A DNA stretch of 64,000 nucleotides from Oligoflexia bacterium (GTDB lineage Bacteria > Bdellovibrionota > Bacteriovoracia > Bacteriovoracales > Bacteriovoracaceae), in assembly GCA_024229115.1 (NCBI GenBank), contig JAAEST010000045.1, positions 109,575-173,574 of the forward strand, in the 5' to 3' direction. A model generated the notes under the pieces. That model ran no database searches. It had not been told where the DNA came from and saw only the letters and a program-made list of their open reading frames with translations. The position numbers were made by a program, and so were the translations under genes. Below are positions 27,036 to 35,213 of the stretch, piece by piece. Position 1 is the stretch's first letter. Every line of letters begins with the position of its first letter.

Positions 27036-28676
27036 ATGAAGTGTAATCGTAGAGACCTTATTAAATTAGCAATACTTAGCAGCTGCTTTTCAACAAAGTC
27101 GATCTTTAGTTATACTCCTAATACATCATATCATACAAACTTAAAGTATGTTCACTTGAATATCGCGGGTGGCCCATGTCGATGGCTATTCGACAACCCG
27201 ATTGCTCCTTTTAAAGAATCTAAAATTGATAAGCATCCTATGATCGTCAATACTTTTGCGAATAAGGGGAATGAGGCTAACTTCTCAAATATGATTTATG
27301 GACGAACAAAAGTTCAAGATTTCTATATGCCAAAATTTTGGGAGATGGATCTATATACGAGTACAGGGAAGAGGAAGGCAAGTGAACTCTTGGAAAATTG
27401 CTTAATTGTTCGCGGTGTTCATATGGGAATTGATGGACACAGTTTAAATAATAGAAGACTTCTTTCACCAGTCCCTGGGAAGCCTAATTTAACAGGACTG
27501 CTTGCAGGAAACTCAAATAAAGTCTTTCCTTCTGTTAATCTTGTTGCTGATTCTGGAGTTGCAGGTGTCGCAGGAGGAACTTTTTATTCTGAAAACAATG
27601 CTACTCAAGTCGATGTCCCTCAAAATCACGATAATCCATTTCATTACTTACTGAATCCTTTTGTATCGATAAAAGAACAACAGTCATTGTTTGCGAATAT
27701 TGAGAATGAGTATTCTGATTTGAAAGATGTTTTGAAATTGGATTTTGATTTGCTTAAAAAAAGATATTTAAAACTGAAGAAAATTTATGAGAAAAATATT
27801 CATGAAAGTATTAGGACTTTAGATATTGAAGGACTTAGTGACAGAAGTATTAAAGGTTTATCAACTGAAAAAATATCCCTTGGGAATGTTAAGAAAGAGA
27901 TTTCTTATTTTGCAAACAATGATGTTCATATTGGGAATAAGGATTTTCGAACTACTTTAAAAACATCAGTGATTGAAAATTTAGGAAATGAATTTGCAAT
28001 CGCCCAGATACTAATTGAGAATGATTTAATATCTACCCTTACTCTAAATATAAATACTCTTACTCATCTCTATTATGAGGATAGCTTTGAGAGCGATAGT
28101 TTTGAAAGAGTTATAAAAGGAGTTAAGGATACCTTCTTTAAGGTTAGTAACTTAAAAAAGTATACGAAGAGCATCGATCGAACTCATGAGTTTCAATTGG
28201 ATTCTCATGATACTGGTCTCCTTACTAATATGTTCTTATCGACTTATTTTTACAGAGGGATTTCTTCTTGCTTACTTGAGATGAAAAGACAACTTCAGTC
28301 TTCCAAAAAATGGAATGAGGTTATTTTTCATCTTGCATCGGAGTTTGATCGAGATCCAAGACCTGATGGCTCTGGAAGTGAACATGGATGGAATGGTCAT
28401 GTAAGTTCTTTCTTTGGTGGTGCAATTGAGGGGCTTCAAGTGGTTGGGAATGTTGAAATAAATTCTAAAGAGAATAGTTATTACAAAGATAATGGAACAT
28501 GGGGACAAGGGGCTAAGATCTCTGATTTGGACAACCGTTTTCTTGTTTATGGAAACATTATCTCTGGATTATCATCATTCTTTGGGGTGAATACACCAAC
28601 ACCTAATGATAATCCTTTATTCACAAGAAAAGCGGGTAAATTGAAGTTAAATACAAGAGAGTGCCGAAATGTTTAA
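27036..28676 (+). CDS. Tat-exported DUF1501-like protein, copy 2
   Basis: A 546-residue paralogue of 18460-20112. The N-terminus MKCNRRDLIKL followed by a hydrophobic stretch is a Tat-type signal; an LSSC at its end could make it a lipoprotein. Shared blocks include G-G-P-C-R-W-L-F-D near residue 45, LIVRGVHMGIDGH, LDSHDTGLLT, ASEFDRDPRPDGSGSEHGWNGH and DNGTWGQGAKISDLDNR. No Shine-Dalgarno sequence is visible; TATAAT at 27022-27027 would put the transcript start about 2 nt before the ATG. It overlaps the downstream RWQRI-protein gene by 8 nt, exactly as in copy 1. Confidence 0.72.
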   Translation: MKCNRRDLIKLAILSSCFSTKSIFSYTPNTSYHTNLKYVHLNIAGGPCRWLFDNPIAPFKESKIDKHPMIVNTFANKGNEANFSNMIYGRTKVQDFYMPKFWEMDLYTSTGKRKASELLENCLIVRGVHMGIDGHSLNNRRLLSPVPGKPNLTGLLAGNSNKVFPSVNLVADSGVAGVAGGTFYSENNATQVDVPQNHDNPFHYLLNPFVSIKEQQSLFANIENEYSDLKDVLKLDFDLLKKRYLKLKKIYEKNIHESIRTLDIEGLSDRSIKGLSTEKISLGNVKKEISYFANNDVHIGNKDFRTTLKTSVIENLGNEFAIAQILIENDLISTLTLNINTLTHLYYEDSFESDSFERVIKGVKDTFFKVSNLKKYTKSIDRTHEFQLDSHDTGLLTNMFLSTYFYRGISSCLLEMKRQLQSSKKWNEVIFHLASEFDRDPRPDGSGSEHGWNGHVSSFFGGAIEGLQVVGNVEINSKENSYYKDNGTWGQGAKISDLDNRFLVYGNIISGLSSFFGVNTPTPNDNPLFTRKAGKLKLNTRECRNV

Positions 28677-29184
28677 GCACTTTATTCTAATCAGTCTAAT
28701 TGTGGCTTCTTTTACAATTAAAGGAGAACCACTAGCGAATAGATTCTATGTAAAGAATTTTCTCTTGGCCAAATTTGGAAAACATCTAGAACCTTTACTA
28801 AATGAAACGATAATCAAAAATATAAGTATCTTTAATGGTCCTTGCGATATTTATGGTCAAGTTGTTGTTGAAGAGAAGTCGAAACTAAAAGAAGTATATC
28901 CAGAAGCGACTTGTTATAGCGATATATCACAGTCAAAAGTAGATATGAATGGTAAAAAGAGTACCTTGCGAAAAGCATGGATTCTAAAAACTTGCCTGGC
29001 AATTTCAAAAAATGAGGAAAGTATAAAAGAAGTAAACTCACAAGATAGAAAAAAATATGTGGAGAGCTACTTTTCATATAAAGAAGATTACAAAGATTTC
29101 ATAAAATCATTTGATATTAAAAATAGCAAAACAAGTGAACTAATTCTCAAGTTATGTACAAATCAACGATGGCAAAGAATATAA
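28669..29184 (+). CDS. Small secreted protein ending RWQRI, copy 2 (uncharacterised family)
   Basis: A 171-residue protein with a Sec signal (FILISLIVASFTIKGEP). It shares with 17973-18467 the mature N-terminal pattern RFYVKNFLLAKFGK, the motif FNGPCDIY and the C-terminus LILKLCTNQRWQRI. Its ATG overlaps the previous stop by 8 nt (ATGTTTAA), and its last codons contain the start of the cytochrome-like gene. No known domain is recognised. Strict genetic linkage between the DUF1501-like and haem lipoprotein genes in both copies argues for a structural role in the same complex. Confidence 0.75.
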   Translation: MFKHFILISLIVASFTIKGEPLANRFYVKNFLLAKFGKHLEPLLNETIIKNISIFNGPCDIYGQVVVEEKSKLKEVYPEATCYSDISQSKVDMNGKKSTLRKAWILKTCLAISKNEESIKEVNSQDRKKYVESYFSYKEDYKDFIKSFDIKNSKTSELILKLCTNQRWQRI

Positions 29185-30962
29185 TATTCTTTTTGACATT
29201 TATTTTGCTGCATTCATGCTCAGAGAACTCTGAACGAGGGTGGCTTATGAAAAAAATGGGGATTGGTTACAGTCCTCAAAATCATCGTGATGTTCTCAAC
29301 GAAAAATGTCTTCATTGTCATTCCTATTTAGGACAATCAGATGAGGAATTAATATCTCAAAACTTAATTGTGCCAAATAAGCCTGAGAAGAGTCTCGTTT
29401 ATAGATATTTAAAAGGAAGTAATGTTGGCGGAAAAGAGAATATGCCACCGAAAGCTAGCCTTTCGAACAAAGAGGTGTTGCTAATAAAGAATTGGATCAA
29501 AAGCATATCCCCTCAAACTGAAATCGCTAGTAAACCTAGTCAATTTCAAATTTCGAAAACATTGAGCGAGGGTGAAATTTACAAGAGATGTTATTCTAAA
29601 TTAACAGATCTTCCATTGTCTGCTCAAGATGATAGATTAAAAGAGATTGAAGAAGGGGATCTTTCTGGTGCTGATGCCTGTATGCTTCTCATTGGAAACG
29701 CGACTAAGATAAATGATTCTGACATCATTGTTCAGAATGAGCTAGGTTCAAGAATCCTTTTGAACTTTCAAAAACTACATTCTTTTTGGTTTAAAGAATG
29801 GAATTTTTTTACGGCCATGAGTACTTGGGGAACATTTGAGTTATTAGACCCGACGAGAACAGGTATTCATTTTAGCTACTCACTTTTTAATCCTCAGTAT
29901 AGCTTAGCAGATATATTTTCAGGGCAGAGAAGTTTTGAGTTAACTCGACAAAGCAAACAGAAGTCAGAGTTTTTGATTTATAAATTTAAGAATGAGCCAA
30001 GATATAAGATTAATGATTATAAATATATTTATGGGCTATCCCAAAAGGATGGCTCATATAAAAGCTGGAATCCTTCACGGGTTCAAACTGGTAAGATAAC
30101 TGGAATCAAGATGATTGCGAAAAATGAAGATATTTTGCCAATAGTCGTTGATTCGAAAGATAACCAAAAAGAAATTAATCCTGCTACCGAAATAAAATTC
30201 AAAAAGAGTATTCATACTGGTCATGGGGGAGGAATCATTGGTGATGAGGCCTATATTTCTCTTAACCTTGGACAGGACCTTGGAAAGAAAATGGATGGGG
30301 GAAAGTTACTGCCTAGAAGATGGTCCAATGCTCTTGTCTCTGAATTTCTTTGCCGTGATTTGCCAGTACTAAAAACGGAAGATGTTATTCAATATGTACA
30401 GCCTAATAGTACTCTTCCTTTTAGGAAAAATGAGTCGTGCATGAAATGTCATGTCACCATGGATAATATGGCCGGACTTGTTCGCAATGTTCAACAAACC
30501 TATAGTGCTGATGCCGGCGGTGACGGCTGGATTCATTCCACTCATTTAAGACGTTTTGAGATTGATGATAAATTAGAATTCCTTAAAACGGCTCCTGATA
30601 AAGATGAATATTTTTACAAGAGGCCTTATCGTGCTTTATTTAAGTATCGAGATGTGAATGATAAATTGATAGTAAAAAATCTTTCTAGTTTAGATGAGCT
30701 AGGAAAAACGATTTTAGAGATTGATGATTTCTATTACTGTACTTCGAAGAAATATCTAAAGTACTTCACTGGAGTAGATATTCCTTTAACACTGATAAGT
30801 AAGAGGAAGAAAAACGCAAAGGAGAGGCTTCAAGTTGAAGTACTTAAAAAGCTCGGTTTAGGCTTTAAGAAATCAAAATCTCTTCGATCTTTAATTCGCT
30901 CTATCTATGAAACGCCTTATTTCAAGTCGCTTAACTATGAAGAAGGAATCGTTCTAAAATAG
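29169..30962 (+). CDS. Two-CxxCH cytochrome-type lipoprotein (PSCyt/DUF1588-like), copy 2
   Basis: I set the start at the ATG at 29169 rather than the in-frame ATG 15 nt earlier. It gives MAKNII, parallel to MAANII in copy 1, and recreates the same 16-nt overlap with the RWQRI gene. The 597-residue precursor has a lipobox (LLHSC, C17), a first haem motif C47-LH-C50-H51 with a KENMPPK methionine region, and a second CMKCHVTMDNMAG far downstream. It also shares the GHGGGIIGDE and EFLCRDLPV blocks with copy 1. It is convergent with a small DUF5989-like gene, overlapping it by 9 nt. Likely a lipid-anchored periplasmic or surface cytochrome. Confidence 0.82.
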   Translation: MAKNIIFFLTFILLHSCSENSERGWLMKKMGIGYSPQNHRDVLNEKCLHCHSYLGQSDEELISQNLIVPNKPEKSLVYRYLKGSNVGGKENMPPKASLSNKEVLLIKNWIKSISPQTEIASKPSQFQISKTLSEGEIYKRCYSKLTDLPLSAQDDRLKEIEEGDLSGADACMLLIGNATKINDSDIIVQNELGSRILLNFQKLHSFWFKEWNFFTAMSTWGTFELLDPTRTGIHFSYSLFNPQYSLADIFSGQRSFELTRQSKQKSEFLIYKFKNEPRYKINDYKYIYGLSQKDGSYKSWNPSRVQTGKITGIKMIAKNEDILPIVVDSKDNQKEINPATEIKFKKSIHTGHGGGIIGDEAYISLNLGQDLGKKMDGGKLLPRRWSNALVSEFLCRDLPVLKTEDVIQYVQPNSTLPFRKNESCMKCHVTMDNMAGLVRNVQQTYSADAGGDGWIHSTHLRRFEIDDKLEFLKTAPDKDEYFYKRPYRALFKYRDVNDKLIVKNLSSLDELGKTILEIDDFYYCTSKKYLKYFTGVDIPLTLISKRKKNAKERLQVEVLKKLGLGFKKSKSLRSLIRSIYETPYFKSLNYEEGIVLK

Positions 30963-31109
30963 GGTGTAAATAAATGGTGCTAGAGCACTGCCTTTCCCAC
31001 CAAAGAAGATAAGAGAAACAAAACCTAGGAAAATAATAAACAAAGGGATGAAGATCTTCTTCTTACGATCTTTTATATAGGCCCAGTAATCTCTTAGAAA
31101 TTCCTTCAT
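30954..31109 (-). CDS. DUF5989-like single-helix membrane protein
   Basis: A 51-residue reading frame on the minus strand encodes a basic N-terminal part (MKEFLRDYWAYIKDRKKK), one hydrophobic helix (IFIPLFIIFLGFVSLIFF) and a tail GGKGSALAPFIYTLF. The short length, the F-L-R-x-Y/F-W entry, the K/R-rich turn and the terminal SALAPFIYTLF are the pattern I know as DUF5989. That family usually travels with SxtJ and carbamoyltransferase genes. Neither is visible here, so it seems detached from its usual partners. Its 3' end overlaps the cytochrome lipoprotein gene by 9 nt. Confidence 0.7.
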   Translation of the reverse strand: MKEFLRDYWAYIKDRKKKIFIPLFIIFLGFVSLIFFGGKGSALAPFIYTLF

Positions 31110-31348
31110 ATATCCATTCTAAAGGACTATTAACTTGCCAACAATAATTGCCTAAAAATAGGCCGTCATAAATGCCAAGAAAACCTCAAATTTGACAAAA
31201 TAACCAATAAAAACAGTATGTTATGTGCCAACATTCTTGAAATTTAGGAGGGAAAATAGATCACATTGATGACTCAAATCAGGAATGAATTTATAATTAT
31301 AGGTACATATGTATTTAAAATTATGAACTTTTAACCTAGGTAATAAAA

Positions 31349-33676
31349 GTGAAAAAGAAGCATCCTTCAATGTGGAAAACTTTTACAAAACTCTTTAGCC
31401 GTCAAAGCGGTTTCTCTTTAGCTGAAATTATGGTTGCAGCTGGCCTCCTTGGAGTTGTTTCCTTAGGGGTTATGCAGGTAATGCAAAATATTTCTAGAGG
31501 TTCTAAAAAACTAGAACAAGATCAAGAGAAATCAAATATCAGAGCGACATTAACTAATATTTTTAGAAATAAAGCCAACTGTGATGCTGCCCTTGGTGGA
31601 CTTACAATTGCTCCACAACCATTGGGGACCAATATTCCAAATGGAAGAATTAAAACTAATCCTGCTGCAGCAACTACTTTTATGGAGCTCGGAACGGAGT
31701 TTGGTTCAGGGACTAAAGGTGCTCAAGTTGTAACAGAACTTAAGATATTTGGTTATAGAACTGGCCCTGGTGTAGATGATAACTCTATTGCAGTCGGAGC
31801 ATTCAACCAATATCAATATACAGATGGTGCTGGTAATCTGCAGACAAGAAGACGAGGAACAATTGAAGTTAGAGTTAGATTACAAAAGGGGCATGCTAAC
31901 TCCGACGCAGACGCTGCTAAAAGAGGATCTTTTGGTTCTGCTACTTCACTTATTAGGTTGGATGTAGATGTTGTTGCTGATACTGCTAACGTAATTGAAT
32001 CATGCTTTGGTAGTTCAGATGAGTATGCTTCTGCTGCCTGTAATGCTATGGGGGGATCTCTAGCAACTGATGGTTCATGCCGTAACATTGTTATTCAAAA
32101 TGATACGAGTTTAGTGCCTCCGGGTAATATTGCTGCTCAGTTTAACCCAGATCCAAATAGGTATTCAATGCTGGTAAAAGGTCCACTATTATTACTTGGG
32201 CAAGGTGATGACCTAACGACAGGTGTTGCGGATGATGGAGATGAGAATGGTGGTTTAGTTGTCTCAGTCAACCAAACTTCAATGGGGGGAGGTGCTGAGG
32301 CCGGTGCTCTCGCTCCAACACAGGGTCCTGCTGGTGCCAACGTCAATAATGATAGAAGTGCTGGTGACGTTGATGTCGAAGGTAGAGTGAGGATTGGTTT
32401 TGGTGCTTATGATACTGCGGCGACAAATACCGCCGCTAGAAGAGCTGTCCAAAACTCAGGTGAGCGAGGGATGCTTCAAGTTCAAAGAAATACAATCCTT
32501 CAAGGTAACGTTTCCATTGGTGATGTTGCTGTTCCTGCCTACAATGTTGGAAACGTTGATGACAATGGTTTCTTAACAATTGAAGAAGATATTACAGTTG
32601 GCAGACATGGAATTATTTCTATGAACTTAGGTGTTGGTAAAGCGGCGAGAGCTGAAGATACTGTAATACCTGTTGAAAATGGGTTTGTTGATGTCGCCTA
32701 TGATGTGGATATTGATCGTGACTTAATTGTGAATAGAAATGCGCAAATTGATCAAAACACGAGATCTGAAAACATTAGTGTTGGTAAACCGACAAGAGTA
32801 TATGACCCTTTAGATGATGGTTATATTGATGCTCTCAGAGATATTAGTACTGACCGCAGCCTCTATGCTGATGTCGATGCAAACATAACTAATGACGTAA
32901 ATGTCACGAATGGAAATGTTAATATTCAAGGGACAGATGGAGATGGGGATTTAAACTTACTTAATGGAGATATCAATGTTACTCAAGGTTATCTTGATAT
33001 GGTAAATGGGGCGACTGCAACAAGTTATATTAGATTAAGAGCAACGCCATCATATACAGATACTACAACCTTGGGTCTAGATAAGGTTCCAAATATTAGA
33101 TGGGTAAGAAACTACGTTGTCGAAGAGATTGCGAAAACTTTTACTGCGAACGGTACAGATCTAGCCAATTTAAGGGCTGATATTTTAAATCTTGCTGATG
33201 GTAATGCAGGGATTGATGCGATTAGGGCATATACATGTGATGCTTTAAGATTGAGAACTAAGGCTGGGGGAGTAATCTCAGAAGCGACCGCATCACTAGG
33301 AACATGCTCGTTTGCTTCTAATGATACAAATTGTAATTCAAATGATAATACTTGTAATAATGTCTATGCAGGTCTTGTTGGAGGAACGACTGGTGGTACA
33401 GTCTTCGCCAGAAGGATTTGTATTGGTGTAAACAGAAACGAGTGTAAGACGACATGGGCCGGTGGACTGACAATCTCTGGTTGTACATATGATTCTTATT
33501 ATCTATGGGCTCACAGTGGGAACTCAAACGATAGTGCCACAAGTGGATCATATAATAATGACTTTAACTGTAGCGGTAGTAAGGTGATGACTGGTCTTAG
33601 AAGAAGTTTTACTAGGGTAAGTAGTGGTGTTTACAACTGGAGATCGTACATTAGATGTTGTACAGCAAGTCCGTAA
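31349..33676 (+). CDS. Giant type IV prepilin-like protein with repetitive and Cys-rich C-terminal parts
   Basis: A 775-residue protein starting at GTG 31349 with AGG eight bases before. The N-terminus has a prepilin peptidase site (RQSG|FSLAE, cut after G21, Glu at +5) followed by a hydrophobic helix. The middle (about 340-560) is a run of beta-helix-like units rich in V-N-G-D-I patterns (GNVSIGD, EEDITVGRHG, DVDIDRDLIVNRNAQID, ANITNDVNVTNGNVNIQG). The last 120 residues are Cys-rich (CTYDSYYLW, DFNCSGSKVMTGLRR, SYIRCCTASP), like the tip or lectin-like ends of PilV-type pilins. At this length it is a minor, tip-located pilin or pseudopilin rather than a major subunit. The 240-bp gap upstream holds AGGAGGG at 31248-31254 without an obvious gene. 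Confidence 0.82.
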   Translation: MKKKHPSMWKTFTKLFSRQSGFSLAEIMVAAGLLGVVSLGVMQVMQNISRGSKKLEQDQEKSNIRATLTNIFRNKANCDAALGGLTIAPQPLGTNIPNGRIKTNPAAATTFMELGTEFGSGTKGAQVVTELKIFGYRTGPGVDDNSIAVGAFNQYQYTDGAGNLQTRRRGTIEVRVRLQKGHANSDADAAKRGSFGSATSLIRLDVDVVADTANVIESCFGSSDEYASAACNAMGGSLATDGSCRNIVIQNDTSLVPPGNIAAQFNPDPNRYSMLVKGPLLLLGQGDDLTTGVADDGDENGGLVVSVNQTSMGGGAEAGALAPTQGPAGANVNNDRSAGDVDVEGRVRIGFGAYDTAATNTAARRAVQNSGERGMLQVQRNTILQGNVSIGDVAVPAYNVGNVDDNGFLTIEEDITVGRHGIISMNLGVGKAARAEDTVIPVENGFVDVAYDVDIDRDLIVNRNAQIDQNTRSENISVGKPTRVYDPLDDGYIDALRDISTDRSLYADVDANITNDVNVTNGNVNIQGTDGDGDLNLLNGDINVTQGYLDMVNGATATSYIRLRATPSYTDTTTLGLDKVPNIRWVRNYVVEEIAKTFTANGTDLANLRADILNLADGNAGIDAIRAYTCDALRLRTKAGGVISEATASLGTCSFASNDTNCNSNDNTCNNVYAGLVGGTTGGTVFARRICIGVNRNECKTTWAGGLTISGCTYDSYYLWAHSGNSNDSATSGSYNNDFNCSGSKVMTGLRRSFTRVSSGVYNWRSYIRCCTASP

Positions 33677-35213
33677 AAAAAAACTATTTTTTTATCTCAT
33701 ATTTGTAATTATATTCTGGGGAAGCTGGTTGGCTTCCCCTGTTATTTCATCAGATAGTTTTCATGCTGTTCTTAAAAATAAACCAAATATTGTTTTAGAA
33801 GTAGAAGAGTCGAAACTTCTATTTTCAGAATATTCTGAGAAAAATAAGAGAAAGAAAAAAGGATTGGTAAAAGATTCAAGTGTTGAACCCTATGTTCAAT
33901 ATAATGGTTTACCTCTTATCTTAAGTGCTAGACATAGTGGTTATTCCTTTTGGCCATTTATTCTTTTGAAGAAGATTACAAACAACTCTTTTGTCCTCTG
34001 GCATTTTATAACAATTCTCTCCTTTATTTTTTTACTGTTGAGATGGATTGAAGTAAAAGATCAAAAGATAAATAATGAGGTTTACCTTCTTCTTCTCTGT
34101 CCCATAGTAATCTTTCAATTTCCTTTCTTTATTAGTGAACTACTATTACCAATTATTTTTTTAATAATTCTGAATTTGGGAAAGCTTGAAAAGGGGAAAG
34201 AATATTTTCTCTATGGACTATTAATAGGTATAGGAGGGCTGGTTAGACCTAATTTTATCTGGTTTATACCAGCTTTATTGATACTCAATCCCATAAATTT
34301 TCGAGATATAAAAAAGGTAACCCTAATTTTAATAGGTGCTATCCTCGGAGTATTTCCTTATTTAATCATGATCGACTGGAGCCTTCTCTTTAGTGAAGCA
34401 GCAACCTACCAACAGAATCTTTCTTGGAAGTCGCTAGGTATTGAAACTTTTTCGCTTTTAACGCTGGATAAAACTTCAGTAGAAATGATCTATAATGAAA
34501 ACTATATCGCTAACTTTTTAAGTAAGAACTTTTTTTATAATTTTTCCCCTGCAAGTTATTTCTTAGCAATTATGTTGATTTATTCTATCTATAAAATAAG
34601 AATTATTCGTAAGTGGATTCTTCTTGTCCTTAGTTATATAGCACTTATGATATTAACTATTAAAAGTGAACTATCTTATTCAAACTACCTTCATGGGTTA
34701 ACATTTTTCATATTAATTATATGGTATAAAATTCTTGAAAACTTATTCTCAGAGAATAAGAAATTATATATAGCGACAATAGTATTACTAGCTATTAATA
34801 TTATTCATGGGCATGCTCGTCTCCTTTCTAATTCCCCGGTCAGTTGGCATAATAAAAATCTTACAGAAAAAGTGATTAATGAAATAAAAGACGATCCTAT
34901 TGTTTATACTTTAGGTGTTACTGATGTTGGAAAGTATGAACATCTCTCTAACGATGAGCTTTATCCCATACATTTATATCGTATGGTGGAACAAAACAAA
35001 GTAAATTCTTATTATGACGTAATAAGATTAACTAAACAAGGAACTCTTATATTTCCTGAGAAAGATGAGTGGAGTCTATGGCCAAAGAAATTTGGTGAAT
35101 TTAAAGTTAATGATTTCATTGAAAGAGCGAAAAGAGATAGAATAGAAGTAGATATAAGATCTGTATTAAGTGATGATAAGAAGTTCTTTATCGTAAGGTT
35201 TGCAGAAAAATGA
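33624..35213 (+). CDS. Polytopic membrane protein, GT-C glycosyltransferase-like
   Basis: The 529-residue protein begins at GTG 33624, with AGGG six bases before, and overlaps the prepilin gene by 53 nt; no later start keeps the first helix. About ten hydrophobic helices run from residue 20 to 410, with a periplasmic loop after the first containing SSDSFHAVLKNKPNIVLEVEES and an acidic pair. The final 120 residues are soluble (VYTLGVTDVGKYEHLSNDELYPIHLYRMVE). This is the layout of GT-C (ArnT/PMT/PilO-type) transferases, but no diagnostic motif was identified. The deep overlap suggests dedicated action on the pilin, such as O-glycosylation. Confidence 0.65.
   Translation: MVFTTGDRTLDVVQQVRKKKLFFYLIFVIIFWGSWLASPVISSDSFHAVLKNKPNIVLEVEESKLLFSEYSEKNKRKKKGLVKDSSVEPYVQYNGLPLILSARHSGYSFWPFILLKKITNNSFVLWHFITILSFIFLLLRWIEVKDQKINNEVYLLLLCPIVIFQFPFFISELLLPIIFLIILNLGKLEKGKEYFLYGLLIGIGGLVRPNFIWFIPALLILNPINFRDIKKVTLILIGAILGVFPYLIMIDWSLLFSEAATYQQNLSWKSLGIETFSLLTLDKTSVEMIYNENYIANFLSKNFFYNFSPASYFLAIMLIYSIYKIRIIRKWILLVLSYIALMILTIKSELSYSNYLHGLTFFILIIWYKILENLFSENKKLYIATIVLLAINIIHGHARLLSNSPVSWHNKNLTEKVINEIKDDPIVYTLGVTDVGKYEHLSNDELYPIHLYRMVEQNKVNSYYDVIRLTKQGTLIFPEKDEWSLWPKKFGEFKVNDFIERAKRDRIEVDIRSVLSDDKKFFIVRFAEK

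Noticed and set aside
31269..31334. A 21-codon leader reading frame (ATG to TAA) upstream of the prepilin gene behind an AGGAGGG sequence
   Set aside because: The spacing from AGGAGGG to the ATG is about 14 bases, too long, and the peptide has no recognisable features. I note the strong ribosome-site-like sequence but do not call a gene.
31813..32346. Long minus-strand reading frames inside the prepilin gene
   Set aside because: They follow the repetitive, glycine- and alanine-rich coding strand; they have no ribosome sites, and their composition is that of antisense shadows.
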